DNA of 64,000 bases from Cutaneotrichosporon cavernicola (GCF_030864355.1 NC_083394.1:1302001-1366000), one strand, 5' to 3'; positions 33,579 through 44,998 are shown, numbered from the stretch's first letter. Numbers and translations are program-made. Notes: generated by a model not told the origin, from the sequence alone.

Positions 33579-33670
33579 TGACGATCTTGTACATCTTGGC
33601 AGTTGACAAGCCACTAATGCATTGCTATGTACATACAGGTCCTATGCTAATGCTATTGCGTGTGCGTATG

Positions 33671-34858
33671 CTATGAGACGTCCATCGCTGCCGCCTTTGC
33701 GGCCTTGTCTGCAAGCCGGCTCGCCCGGCCCTTGATAAACTTGCCCGACACCTCGGAGCGTACCTTGCGTTCCATCTCGTGGCGCTTTGCGACGCGCTGC
33801 GTTTTCTTCTCGACACGGTTGGCGCGGACCTGGGCGAGGCGCGTGGCCTTGCGTGCATCAGGGTCGACTGGCATCGTCGTGTGTATGGCCTTAATGTGCA
33901 GAGGGGCGTACGCGATGGGGGTGTGGGGTGCAGTCTTCTCGCCTTTCTCGCCCTTGTCTCCCTTCTCCTTGTCTCCCTTCTCCTTGTCTCCCTTCTCGGA
34001 CTCCTTCTCCGGCTCGCCCTTGTACACCGTCAACCGGGTCGTCGGCCACGGCAGCGTCATGCTGTGCCTCGGCGGCGCCAACGCAGCCTGAAGCAGCCGC
34101 TCAAGCACACCAACAGCTGGATGAGAAGCGCGCACGCCAATGCTCGTAATCCGCCGAAGTCCCGCAGCCAGCGCAAGTTCCTGCTCTCGCTTACCGAGGG
34201 GTACGATACGGATCTCCTGTCCCAGCATGCCCTTCTTCACGTTGGGGATGGTCGATGCCTGTCGCAGAAGGGTGTTGTATGTCGCGCAATAAGTGGGGAG
34301 GGGATCGACAAGGGCGAGAGGAGACACGGACGTATGGGGAACGAGGAGGTAGGTGATGCCCGCCGCTTCAGCCTCGGGCTCCGCGCCAGGTTGAGCGGGG
34401 AGGAAGCGGGGGTTGCTGTCCGCAAGGAGGGCCATACGCATGCGTAGGGCGCTGATTGCACCCTCGAGGGCGCGGATCGTCTCGTTAAGTCCGAGGACGA
34501 GGTGGTCAAGAATCTCCGGAGGGGTTGGCACCTCCTTCTGCGTCTTCTCCTCCTCGGTGGTGTCCGTGGTCTCAGTCTCAACCTCCATCTCTGCCCGCTT
34601 AGCTTTCCGGCGCGCGCGCTTCGCAGCTGCCGAACACCGCGCCCTGTCGGTGTGGTATTCAGCTACGGCGTCCGGTACGAGCTGCGGCAGCGCGGCCATG
34701 ACGCCGTTCTGGAGATGGTTGGGGAGGGAAGGCCTGCTGTCAGCTCCACACGTCTGACGAGCTCACCATGGCGTAGCGTAAGGATTGGATAGCACGGGTT
34801 TTATGATGGCGCGGGCCTGCCGGATTGTCTGGCCGGGCTGTGTCTCGGCTGGAGGCAT
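33671..34858 (-). CDS. POP3: probable RNase P/MRP subunit Pop3, 384 aa
   Basis: Exons 34858-34767 and 34733-33671, intron 33 nt. The joined N-terminus reads PVLSNPYATPWPSLPNHLQ, close to the PF-x-x-PWP-x-I pattern I associate with fungal Pop3. The middle has ITYLLVPHTSVSPLALVDPL and TYNTLLRQAS, resembling the L7Ae-like fold of Pop3/Rpp38. A Lys/Gly/Glu repeat (three copies of GDKEK or similar) and a long basic C-terminal helix suit an RNA-binding nucleolar protein. In RNase P and RNase MRP, Pop3 helps bind and stabilise the RNA. Family assignment is by pattern only. It diverges from RPS22, a ribosomal gene, across 428 bp. Confidence 0.62.
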
Positions 34859-35032
34859 TGTTGTTGTCGTTGAGACGTTGGCCAGAAACGTCACTTTGTC
34901 GAAATGCTGATCGGCGGAGAGTAGGGCGGACTCCGCTACATCTTGACCTCGGATTAACAACTTGGACCGACGGAGTTTCGGAAATTGAATCGTGGCACTG
35001 AATGTAACCGCCAAACTTTGTGCCTGGTCTAG

Positions 35033-35040
35033 TCACGTGA
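35033..35040. promoter_or_regulatory. TCACGTGA between POP3 and RPS22
   Basis: Palindromic E-box octamer in the divergent promoter of a putative RNase P/MRP subunit and a ribosomal-protein gene, both needed for ribosome production. Confidence 0.55.
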
Positions 35041-35236
35041 TGTTGAAGCTTTCGGTTGTTCGTCGACGTTTGCTGGTTGCTCACCACCACACCTTTCACC
35101 GTCTGTCCCCCTCCTAAAAGGTACCTATTGATCCCACTCTTTACGGCTGTCGTGAGCAGAGCGACACACCCGCATCGAGTTCAATAGCTTATTCTACTAG
35201 TTCTCTTACGAACCACCCACCCACCAACCTCTAAAC

Positions 35237-35277
35237 GTGAGTCGCCAGCTTCTAAGCGCCGGACAAGCTGACCCCAG
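35237..35277 (+). other. 5' UTR intron of RPS22
   Basis: A 41-nt segment with GTGAGT donor and GCTGACCCCAG branch-acceptor ends 9 nt before the RPS22 ATG. It has the same signals as the coding introns in the window. Confidence 0.7.
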
Positions 35278-35286
35278 CTCTTCAAA

Positions 35287-36096
35287 ATGGTTCGCGTTTC
35301 CGTTCTCGCCGACGCTCTTCAGTCGATGGGTGCGTACCTCGCGGGGTCTGGTCTCGAGAGGATGAAATGGATGGAGGCCGTGTGCACGAGGAGACAGACC
35401 CGCGCCGGATCGATGAAATCATCTAACCCCAGTCAACGCCGAGCGCCGTGGAAAGCGCCAGGTCCTCATCCGCCCCTCGTCCAAGGTCGTCGTCAAGGTC
35501 CTCGGTGTCCTCCAGAAGCACGGTTAGTGTCACGCGCAGGCAGCAAGAGCAAGAGCCAGCGGCAGATCCCCGATCCCCGATCCCCACTCTTCCCCAAACA
35601 CTCTTCCCGGAGTATAACTACTCCTCCGCGTCGTTCTTTGAACTGCCCACCTTGGAGGAGTTTTAAATCTTCGGAAAAGCAACACTCTTCTTTACTTATC
35701 CTCTCCGCCGAGCTCAAGGCCGCATGGCCGGGGCATTTAGGCGGAGCGGCTGATTATTGGGGGACATTCCTTTCCCGTTGTCGTCTAGCTATCGGCAGTA
35801 GCCCAGAGTCTTTGGGTTGGATGACGCTAACATCAGGCTACATTGGCGAGTTCGAGATCATTGACGACCACCGTGCCGGCAAGATTGTGATCCAGCTCAA
35901 CGGCCGCCTCAACAAGTGCGGTGTCATCTCGCCCCGCTTCAACATTGCTGTTGACCAGATCGAGAACTGGGTCGCTCTGCTCCTTCCCGCCCGTTCGTTC
36001 GGCAAGATGATCCTCACCACCTCGGCCGGCATCATGGACCACGAGGAGGCCCGTCGCAAGCACGTCGGTGGCAAGGTCCTTGCCTACGTCTACTAG
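35287..36096 (+). CDS. RPS22: 40S ribosomal protein uS8 (Rps22/RPS15A), 130 aa
   Basis: Exons 35287-35329, 35433-35522, 35837-36096, introns of 103 and 314 nt. The product matches eukaryotic uS8 along its whole length: [29 protein letters not shown] start, [30 protein letters not shown] and [16 protein letters not shown]. The length of 130 aa is exactly that of the family. It binds 18S rRNA in the small-subunit body. The introns are long for this window, as is common in ribosomal-protein genes, and could hold regulatory or small-RNA sequence. A CACGTG octamer lies about 250 bp upstream. Confidence 0.97.
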   Translation: MVRVSVLADALQSMGAYLAGSGLERMKWMEAVCTRRQTRAGSMKSSNPSQRRAPWKAPGPHPPLVQGRRQGPRCPPEARLVSRAGSKSKSQRQIPDPRSPLFPKHSSRSITTPPRRSLNCPPWRSFKSSEKQHSSLLILSAELKAAWPGHLGGAADYWGTFLSRCRLAIGSSPESLGWMTLTSGYIGEFEIIDDHRAGKIVIQLNGRLNKCGVISPRFNIAVDQIENWVALLLPARSFGKMILTTSAGIMDHEEARRKHVGGKVLAYVY

Positions 36097-36467
36097 ACAG
36101 CTTCATAGGGTTATGGGATGTATCCTTCTTTGACCGGTGCGGGGCTCGTTAGCAGGTGTGTAGTTCGTGTCGGTGGTCCGCGAAGCTGGCGCGTTGAGAA
36201 GGAATGAGATGGATTTGTTGTGACGATGTCTAGACGGTGTCTCTGCCAACGGCCCACGGACTCCACAAGGTTTCCAACTCGACACTGCGCCGGGCGTCCC
36301 GATGCTGCTTGAGCTCTGACATCCTCACCCAATCACACCGCTATTTCGAGCTCAGTAAGAGAGAGGAAGTAGTGGCTTTGAAAGCGCGGTATTAAAGTGC
36401 ATGGTGATGTCTACATTGTGTTGCGGATATGTCATATAGTCGTCGTGTCTTCGTCACTGCGTCTTCG
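36097..36467. other. convergent intergenic region, nothing recognised
   Basis: 371 bp between the RPS22 stop and the roadblock gene stop. It holds both 3' ends; no repeat or frame stands out. Confidence 0.5.
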
Positions 36468-36990
36468 TCACTGTGGGTCCTGAAGAACAACAAGGAGGTA
36501 CTTTTCGTCCGCCGTCAGCTCCTCCCCTTCGCTTCCTTACCAGGCGTAATAATAAGTTCGTGCCGCTTCGTCCGGATCCGCATGAGCCGGAGTTCGTCCT
36601 GGCGTGAGCTACGGTTCGGGTAAGTTAAGGCCTGAGACCTGAATGGAGCAGAGATTCAGCGATTCAACTTAGCTGAATGTAGCTGCTGTGATCCAGCAGA
36701 GCTGTACGTCACGGCACTTGAGCCAAGCTGAAAGTGATTCTGTCCAAGCTGAATGTAGCACCACACAAACTCACGCCCTCCTCGACATTGCCCACCGCCG
36801 CCGCTGTGGCCGCGACCACGCTCTCAACTGCCCCGGCATACCGCCGTCCACTGTCGCCTTCGAATACGGTGCCGGAGGATTGAACGATTCCCGAGGGGTC
36901 GCGGGATAGGATCATGACGCCCCGCACAGAGCGGTAGGCAGAGAGGCGGGAGAGGGTGCTTTCGATTTCGGGGGGGACGGGATTCTCCAT
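36468..36990 (-). CDS. dynein light chain, roadblock/LC7 type, 104 aa
   Basis: Exons 36990-36775, 36598-36541, 36508-36468. The joined product has the roadblock core: SRLSAYRSVRGVMILSRDPSGIV, then DELRLMRIRTKRHELIITP and DEKYLLVVLQDPQ at the end. The length is typical (about 95-105). It would be a subunit of cytoplasmic dynein that dimerises on the intermediate chain. Intron 1 (176 nt) is canonical. The last intron (36540-36509, 32 nt) has a good GTAAGG donor and a GCTGAC branch, but to keep the conserved C-terminus it must end in GG, not AG; the nearest AG acceptors shift the frame or hit a stop. See findings. The start is the first ATG that leaves a family-length protein. Confidence 0.8.
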
Positions 36991-37215
36991 TGCGAGAAGA
37001 GTTGAGAGATGTGAGGGGCGATAAGAGAGAGTGAGCGAGTGAGGTCGAGCGGGTGATAAGAGGAGGCTGCGAGAGGGATCGAGGATCGAGGGAAGGTTAG
37101 GTGGCGATTCGTTGAGGTGGACCTGGACGAGGAGCATTGGTGGAGGATGACGCGACGTGATTGCCTCCGGTGGTATGGTATGGGTGCTGGATGAGGATCG
37201 AACGCGCGACTTTGT

Positions 37216-37223
37216 TCACGTGG
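37216..37223. promoter_or_regulatory. TCACGTGG E-box upstream of the roadblock gene
   Basis: CACGTG core about 225 bp upstream of the roadblock start codon. Motif match only. Confidence 0.4.
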
Positions 37224-38259
37224 ATTCTGGGGTGCCTTTTCCTTTCTCCTTTTCTCCTTTCACCTTGCTAGTCACCCAGGCTAGTTACAGGTCACCTTTC
37301 CCCCCCCAAAGCCGCGCATATTCTAGGGATGAGGTTGCGCTAGTCAACAGGACGACAGGACACGCTCGTGACGTATGAGGCCTGACTCATGACTCAAACA
37401 GGCTCAGGCGCCGTTCCTGTCCTATCTTTGTCTTTACATGCACTCTGTTGCTCAATTGCTCAGCGCTCAGCCACTTGGCTCATGTGCTGAACATTCCGCC
37501 CGATCAGGTCCAGCGTTAACCTCAACCAAGTGCCTTGCCCTCCCCTCATCCCTGCGCGGCGACACTCTATCATAGGCTCACAAGTAAACCAACCATCAAT
37601 TGTCTCGCTGGAGACCTTGACTCGCTGTTTACTCGTATCCGCATCCAAATATCTCAACTTGGTGGAGCTAGGAGTGGAGCCCGAGCCCAACCCTCGCACA
37701 CAGCATGCTGTGTAAGTTTGAGAGTTCCATGAAGTATCATACCTACCTAGGACCCTGCACCAACCAACTACGCACCACTACCCTGCACTAACAACTTGTT
37801 TGATCATGGGACCACGCCATTCAGACTAGCAAGCGAGCACGCGAGCACAAGGTACAGGATGGATTTAGATATTGAGATCTTGGGATGTTCTTTCCCCCAC
37901 TTTCACGATAGCACGACAATGCGCGTCCTCGTCCTTGGAGGTGAGGAAGTAGTCGGATCACGCTGACCCAGCCCTCCTCCCCCTCGTCCTTGCTGCCAAG
38001 ATCACCTCCTCCTCCTCCTCCTCGTCCTCGGAAGACGAATCACTCATCATGAACACAGGGACTATTCCGTCCACCTCGGTCTCTGTGTCGATCATGCTCC
38101 TCCCCACGCCACTTCGGTCACGTACGCCTTCCATGGTTCCAACGGACACAGCGGCGACATCTAGCCAGGTAGCGAGCGGGTCGCGTGCTCTCCCCGTTTC
38201 CATGGCTGCTGCGGGTGTCGCGGTCTGCGCCTTCCTCCTCGCTTGAAGTGCAACAACGC

Positions 38260-38330
38260 AGCAACGCAACACACAGCAACGCAACACGCAGCAACGCAAC
38301 AACGCAACAACGCAACAGCGCAACAAACGA
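38260..38330. repeat. imperfect CAACGCAA microsatellite
   Basis: About eight degenerate copies of a 7-9 bp unit built on GCAACGCAACA. No frame of interest crosses it on the plus strand. Confidence 0.8.
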
Positions 38331-39246
38331 CCATGACGTTCTTGACGTCCAACTGTGTAGTTTTAGTAGTCCAAGTAAATCGTGTAGCAGTTTACAATGT
38401 TGACGCGTGTGCCATGATCCCAAAGGAGAAGGTGGAGGCAGCAGTGTGGAATCCTACTTTAGCGACAAATAGGACTAATAGGTCATGATAGGACCAAAGA
38501 AGGTGAAACCAGACCGACATGTGACCAGTGATCGGCAGTGTGGTGGTGCAAACTAGGGAATGCACCAGTACACTGGTAATCCTACGTACAAACGTAGAGC
38601 GTACGTAGAGAGCGTCAAAGTCGCGTCGTCTGTGATGATGATGGTTCACGCTTCGCACCACCCGTCTTATCAGGCGATCAGGCGGGCGTCGTCATACAAG
38701 GGTACCGTATACTTGAGCTGACTCGCAATATCGCAATATGGCTCTGGTATCGATCGCAACAGCGTCACAGCTCGCTTCAGATCGGCTGGGCGAGTTGCGA
38801 GCTCGGGCAGTTTCGGGGGTGTTAACAATGGTCAACGAAAGAGAAGCGGGCATAAACCATGTTCATGACATGACAAGCGGCCAGCAGCAAGATAGCCAAG
38901 TGGTCCATGTCTGTATGTCTGTGCAGATGGGCACAATTGAGAGCGGTAACGAATGACCTTGCAGTGGTGACACCAGTTCCACCAAGGTGTTTGATAGAGA
39001 CATTAGAAAGCCAAAGTCAAGGGCGGCGGTTGTATGAGTGGGGCCAAAGGGCGGATACGACGTCATTCTATACATTGTACCCTGAGTCCCATTCCTCTCA
39101 CCATAAGGCTTTGTATTTGTCCAGGCTACCTTGGATGGTCAAACTCTATACCCTGACTCGCCCCTTGCTATGGGCTGAGCTTGGCTTCCTCTGCCCCTTT
39201 GCCTTTGATTTTCTCGCAATATCGACTTGTTCACTGTAATAGTATG

Positions 39247-39741
39247 TAACGGACTGTGATATCCGCCCTTGCTATAGGTTGCCCTCTCTTCCTAGTCGTA
39301 GTGTCTGGCCATTCCTGCTGACGACGACTGTAGTAACATCCGCCCTCCGCCCCTGCTCCCCCCCGCCCGCAGCCACACTGCCACTACCCACTGCCACGGT
39401 TTCCCCCCCCCCCCTTTCGTCATCATCCATCCACTTGATCCCACCACTACTATCCCACACCCACACAGCCATCCACCTTCCTTCCACATCCACTCCTCTC
39501 TTTCTGTCTCAAACTTACATCCATCCATCTTTCCTACTTTTGCACTTTGAATACCTGTCAAACGTCCAAGTCGCACATTCAAAACGCAATCCCCACACAA
39601 CCCAGTTACTTCGATTCTCAACCAACCTCTCCCAACTCGTCGCTGCTGGGCCCTGGCTAAACCAATCCAACCAGCCATTTAATCCATCCATTTCAACAAA
39701 TCCCCATTCCTCTATCTCTTCATTCAAACTAGACTCCCACA
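39247..39741 (+). promoter_or_regulatory. ATG-free C/T-rich leader of SCS2
   Basis: 495 nt before the SCS2 start codon contain no ATG on the plus strand and are strongly C/T-rich, including a C tract near 39404-39414. This suggests a long untranslated leader or promoter. Confidence 0.5.
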
Positions 39742-41915
39742 ATGGCTGTCAACCTCTCCCCTCAAAACCAGCTGGGCTTCCCCCGTAAGTACATGCTCTC
39801 TCACTGTGTCGTCAAGGAAGCCACACTGCCGTCGTCTTTGCTCGGTCAGCAGCAATCGAATCAGGCGTGGCCAATATAAGGATCGTCTGGCCTTCTCGCT
39901 ACAAAGTCAAAGCACTGTCTGGCTTCTGACGGGCGTGAGAATGCTCGTCGCGCGCAGAGCAGGACAGCAGCTGTGCCGTTGGGAATATCAGGCAAGGATG
40001 AGCAGCCTTCCTCGCAGCCCTGTGAGAAGGAAAGAAGTGTCGCGACTGTGACCTTCCTCATCACTCACGCACACAACTTGCCCGTGTGCCGACGCCTGCT
40101 CCGAGTCACGCATCATGAGTTCCGCCCGCCGTCGCCTCGCTTGTTGTGCGCGACCGCAGTCGGACGACTGCGATCTGTGACGCAATCCCTCACCCAAATT
40201 GCCTTCCGCCACTGACGCCTGCAGGCCCGCTGACCCAAATCGTCAAGCGCTCGCTGCTCATCCACAACCCCAACTCCCAGCCGGTCGCTTTCAAGGTCAA
40301 GACGACGGCGCCCAAACAGTACTGTGTCCGCCCCAACCAGGGCCGCGTTGAGCCTGGCGAGAATGTCGAGGTGCAGAGTGAGTTGACTGAAGCAGGGGCG
40401 GGCGAAAAACGGCGCGGTGTCATGAGGGCGCAATTGACGCCATCTGCTCACACACCACCTCTGGCTTCTTTGCTGACTCTCACAGTTGTGCTGCAAGCGC
40501 TTGCTGCTGACCCTCCCCCCCACGCCAAGTGCAAGGACAAGTTCCTCGTGCAGTCGGCGTTCATTCCCCCTGACGAGGAGATGCACTCGCTGCCAGAGAT
40601 GGTGAGGTTGCGGTACGGGCGTTCGCAGCTGACAACAGTGGGCACAGGTCGAGCGCACCAACAAGGCGTCAATTCACGAGCAGAAGATCCGCTGTGCGTA
40701 CCTCTCGGCAGAGGACGGGACGGGCAACCCCAACGGCATCCCTGAGGAGAACGAGGACAGCATGTCGCCGATTGACCACTCCAGGATGGACGAGTCGGTG
40801 AGTCGTTTTGTTTTCCGCGTTCGCGGACTTGTCATGCCCAGTCGTCAGCAGAGGGTTGTTGGTCAGCAGATCTCGTCCCACTTGCCCGACACGCGGCCGC
40901 GAGCCCGCTTATGGTGTCTGTCGAGTGTGACCTGTTCTTCTGACCCTCTCGCGTGTTCCCTCTGGCGTGTTTGGTTCCGATAGCTGGCGAACACCAAGGG
41001 TTTCACGCAGTACACGACGGCCAACGAGCGTTCGCATGACCCGGCTCTCTTTGTGAACGGCGGCTTGACGCACTGGGAGCTAGAGAAGCCGAAGCCGGCC
41101 GTCCAGAAGCCAGTCTCGCGTCCGAAGCAGCCAGCGCCTGTCCCGACTCCCCGCCCCACCTCCATGATCATTCCCTCTCTCGTTGGTGCGGGACCTGCCC
41201 CGAACAGCGTGGCTCTGGTCCAGGACGGCGGCCAGAAGCTGAGCGTATACCACCTCTCCGTTTGTGCCATTTCTTTTTTGCCTCTGCCTGCGTGTCCTGT
41301 GCATGACGTTGTCCCAGACCGGCTTCTCTTCCCGTCTTGACCAAAGGCTAACTGTCGCAGGGCATTTACTCTCATGCTGAGACCGACATCGGCGGCTCAC
41401 CCGTCCCCAAGCAGATGCCCTCTTCGAACGGCAACAAGGACCTCCCGATTCCGCCTTCGCTTGGCGGTCCCGCCGCCGCCGCCGCTGGCATTCTCGGTGC
41501 GGGCGCGGCTGCTGTTGGTGGTGCCCACGTGCTGAACGCGACTTCGGGCCCGTCTGCTGGCGCAGGCGAGACCCATCGCGAGATCCCCTCCCTCTCCGCC
41601 GCCGACGTCCAGGCCGCTGGTGCGCCCACGAACGCCGCTCTCGAGCGCTCGCTCGACGTGACCACGAGCGATTCGGAGAAGCTTCGCATCGTTATGCAGG
41701 AGAACGAAAGCCTCAAGCAGCAGCTCATTGCGCTGCAGAACGCTGCGCCTGCGGCGTCGGGCCTGCGGAAGCGTGGTGGTGCTGGCGCGGACGTTACTGG
41801 CGCTGGTACCAAGACGACGACTGTGACGGCACCGGCACAGGCGTCTGGTGTGCCGCTCGAAGTGTGCGCCGGCCTGGTGTTTGCTGTCTTTGTCCTCACG
41901 TATCTCTTCTTCTGA
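39742..41915 (+). CDS. SCS2: VAP/Scs2 family ER membrane protein, 428 aa
   Basis: Exons 39742-39784, 40225-40377, 40486-40601, 40639-40797, 40984-41244, 41361-41915. The N-terminal MSP domain (about residues 1-125) shows the VAP pattern: LTQIVKRSLLIHNPNSQPVAFKVKTTAP-like strand, the KTTAPKQYCVRPNQGRVEPGE motif and DKFLVQSAFIPPDEE. A Pro-rich linker, a short coiled coil (about 355-380) and a C-terminal hydrophobic anchor (VCAGLVFAVFVLTYLFF) complete the architecture. VAPs sit in the ER and recruit FFAT-motif proteins to membrane contact sites. It is longer than yeast Scs2 (244 aa), mainly in the linker. Exon 4 could also start at a second acceptor 9 nt downstream, removing WAQ. Intron 1 is 440 nt. 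Confidence 0.93.
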
Positions 41916-42373
41916 GCGCCTTTCGGGGCGATGCGTCGACGTTGTAGCTACCCAGTACATTTCGTGGTGGCGGTACGTAATTTGTGACGAGTGATGACGG
42001 GCGTGGCCTGCCCTCTTGGAGGATGTTTTTACGCTATGAATATATGAACATGTAGATTGTGCGTGCGCGCCGTGGGATGGCTACTTGCAACTGGAAGTGA
42101 TAGCGGATAGCGGTTGAGGGCATGAGCTCATGCACGAGCTTGGGAGCTTGGGAGCTTGGGAGCTGGGTCTGTAAGTATTGGTCCCATGTTGTTGATGAGT
42201 GAGATGTAGCCTCGAGCGTATTCCGCGGCGGGAAATTCATGTGTTCCGATCGATTGTGGAGCAATCAACTATCAACTCATCAACCATCCATCCACACTCC
42301 TCTTTCCAGCCTCACGTCATCGTTGTCTCCTTCTCCTCACTTTGCTCTCCCATATTCTTCCTCTCTCTACATA
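41916..42373. other. intergenic with an 8-bp tandem repeat
   Basis: 458 bp between SCS2 and the OTU gene. Three copies of GCTTGGGA lie at about 42138-42163. Upstream of 42374 the plus strand is C/T-rich. Confidence 0.6.
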
Positions 42374-43561
42374 ATGGGGAAGCGCAAAGCAGTCAAAAAG
42401 CTCCTCAAATCTACCCTGCCAGTGCCAGTCTACGAGTACGAACAAGGCGTCGCTATCGAGGACCTCGTCAACTTCTCGGACGACGAAGACCACACATCCC
42501 AACTTACGACAACGTCAACGGTTCCCGCACACAACACATCATCCGGCCCAAGCGGGGCCTCAGCGTCGACATTGGCATCTGCCCTCGCCCCCAATTCGAT
42601 GGGCTCTGGTCTCGGGACGCCTTCGGCATCCGAGAGCGACGCGGACGGATTCCGTGACACGATTCGGGAAAAGATTAACGAGAAGAAGAAGAGCAGCAAA
42701 CAGCGCTTTGCAGAACGGCAGGTGGGTCTCGGTTTCCGTCTTCCTCTTCCTCGTCAATTTCTTCCTCCAACATCCCTCATTCACCTAGCTCCCCTTCCAA
42801 CCCTTCACCTCCCACCTCTCACCAGGCACTTTCCCCCTCCCCCGCTCTCTGTCCTTAACCACCCATTCCAGGCTCGCAAGCAACAGGCTGTCCTCGACTC
42901 CGGCCCAGCGCAAGACATCGCATGGAACGCACAGCTCGAGAAGGAACGCCTAGAGGAGATTGCCGTGATCAGCGACGCTTGCCGTGTCCTCGGCCGCCAG
43001 ATCTTTGAGATCCAGCCCGACGGACACTGCATGTTCTCTGCCGTGGCTGACCAACTGGGGCTCCTCGCCATCCTGCCGCCCGAACAGGCCAACAATCCGT
43101 ACACGACCCGCCGCTTGGCCGCACAATACATGCGCGAGCACAAGGACGACTTTATCCCTTTCCTCCCGAGCGTGGATGGCGAGGACATGCCGGGTGCGAC
43201 GGACGACGGGATCATGAACGACGCCCAGTTTGGCGAGTACTGCCATCGCGTAGAGGGAACAGCTGAATGGGGAGGCGAGCCAGAAGTGAGTTGTCAACGG
43301 ACTGCGCAGCTAGTGTTGCTGTTGTTCAATTTGAGCTGACAACAGATCCAAGCCCTCTCGCGGGCTTTCGATATCCCGATCCACGTCATCCAGCGCGGCC
43401 CACCGACCGTAGTGTCACATGGTGGGGCGGGCGATGCGTTTGGAGGCGCGACGGAAGCCAAGGCTAGCGCAGCGGCGGGGGAGCGCGTTGTCCGCATCTC
43501 GTACCACCGCAGGATGTACGGTCTGGGCGAGCACTACAACTCTCTCCGTCCGGCAAAGTAG
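42374..43561 (+). CDS. OTU2: OTU-domain deubiquitinase (Otu2/OTUD6 family), 325 aa
   Basis: Exons 42374-42721, 42872-43285, 43346-43561. The start follows a C/T leader; an upstream in-frame ATG at 42239 is less likely. A disordered N-terminus with acidic and Ser/Thr-rich parts is followed by a basic helix (KINEKKKSSKQRFAERQARKQQ region) and then the OTU domain. The catalytic site is Q-P-D166-G-H-C169-M, and the partner His is H317 in GLGEHYNSL. The family cleaves ubiquitin chains and is linked to translation in yeast (Otu2 binds ribosomes). Intron 1 is 150 nt, a multiple of three without an in-frame stop, so retention would insert 50 residues. Confidence 0.88.
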
Positions 43562-43780
43562 CCGTCGAGCGATGCGAGACTGCAATCCGGCGCGATCCAG
43601 CAGTCCATCACGAGCATAGTAGCAAAGTAGTGCTATAGACAGATGTATAGAGCTTGGATGCAGTTGCATTCACCGGAACTGATGCCCGTGCATCTAGTCC
43701 CGCATACATACCGCACCATGACGACACTCTGTTGCTCAGATCTCACTACCATCACCCATCTAACCCTCTTCCAACTAGAC

Positions 43781-44550
43781 ATGCCTCCATTCACCCGCGA
43801 CGACAGCGACGATACAGGAGGATCAGGAGGAGGTAGCGGCGGCGCGCTGTGGTTCCTCTTCTTCCTCCTCCTCGGTGCTGGGGCAGGCGGATACTACTGG
43901 TTCCGTGTTCGTCGACGCGACACGTCCTTTCAGTGAGTCGGGCGCCTGATCACCGCACAAGTTGATTGGAACTAGAGCCAGTAGGGATAGGATAGACTGA
44001 CAGCAGACTACACAATTTGGGCTCGTCAACGAATGCTCTACGCCTCTCGCACGACGGCGTGAGTTTCTAGCCTCTCTGTTCTGAACGTCCCTCCGGCCGC
44101 GGTGTCAGCCTTTCCCATCTCTTCCCCTCTCTTCCTCTCCCCTCTCCCCAACCCCAACATCCCCTCCTCCCATTTCTTCCCTCTCTCATCCCCCTCTCAT
44201 CCCCCATCTACTAACCCCAGCCCCCAGCCGACGAGTTCATTTCCAACAACGCAAGCACAGACTCTCTCCCCGGCCTCGCAGCTCAAGACGTCCCCTTCTT
44301 ACCCGCCGCGACGGCCGAAGCAGAGGCGGCCGCCCACGGGCTTCCCCACGCCCCACCCACCCCGAGCTACCGCGACCAAGACCCGCTTGGCGCAGTCCGC
44401 AAACCCAGCCCCAGCTCGGGCTCTGGCTCTGCTTCGCGAGACTCACACTCTCGCCGTTCAAGTCGGAATTGGAGCCCGTCCACTTCCCCTCACAATAACT
44501 CAAACCCCAACCCCAATACAGTGTTCAGCCTTGAAGACGATAGCGAATAG
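43781..44550 (+). CDS. small single-pass membrane protein, 177 aa
   Basis: Exons 43781-43932, 44007-44058, 44221-44550. A short acidic, Gly/Ser-rich N-terminus precedes one transmembrane helix (about residues 22-41, ALWFLFFLLLGAGAGGYYWF) followed by positive residues (RVRRR), suggesting the C-terminus is cytosolic. The remainder is disordered, Ser/Pro/Asn-rich with an acidic end (FSLEDDSE). The three exons join in frame with good splice signals, and the third exon starts after CTAACCCCAG. No family recognised. Confidence 0.65.
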
Positions 44551-44998
44551 TACTCACGTACCCTTATGTATCAGTATCTCTAGTATGGAGTGGAAAGCTA
44601 GAGAGACAATGGTGGTGCGGTGACGTGCCACGCGCCGATGACCCTGAGTACTGTAACAGGCTGCAGGCTGTAGGCTGTTGAGCTTGAGCTGGCCGGCTTC
44701 TACGTATCCCAAAGTTGCAAGTATTCTCCTCAAGCTCCTTCCACATTACTCTGGAGCATCGCACATATCTTCTCTCACATCTCCCACTCGCACGATTCAA
44801 TTTCCCACCCTGTTGAATCGTTGGACGCCAGTCGGTGCACTCTGAAGCCCTGTTGGCGGGGGTGACCGATAATCGCCGTCCAGTCTTGAAACGTGTCCGC
44901 CCAGACATCGACGGCCCTCCACTTGCACTTGCACTTACTTGACCACTTCGTCCTCCATCCCAGCTACCCAGCCACAGTGCCGACTGGCGTCGAGCGCC
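44551..44998. other. intergenic region before PIK1
   Basis: 448 bp; holds the PIK1 promoter. Nothing else recognised. Confidence 0.5.

Larger units (their letters stand above)
36991..39741. other. 2.7-kb gene-poor region
   Basis: No supported gene. It contains a TCACGTGG E-box (37216-37223), an imperfect CAACGCAA repeat (about 38260-38330), a minus-strand acidic frame (38200-37958, MSDSSSEDEEEEEEV) without support, and from 39247 a C/T-rich, ATG-free run up to SCS2. Confidence 0.5.

Noticed and set aside
35523..35836. Possible intronic snoRNA in RPS22
   Set aside because: No clear C/D pair or H/ACA box with flanking stems was found by eye, so it is not listed as an RNA gene.
37185..37225. 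tRNA-like B box on the minus strand (GTTCGATCC)
   Set aside because: The T stem does not pair (GCGCG against CTCAT) and no A box or acceptor partner is found upstream on that strand.
37958..38200. Minus-strand acidic peptide frame (METGRARDPL to the stop at 37958)
   Set aside because: Short, low complexity, no leader or splice evidence; it adjoins a microsatellite. Kept only as a note in the gene-poor region entry.
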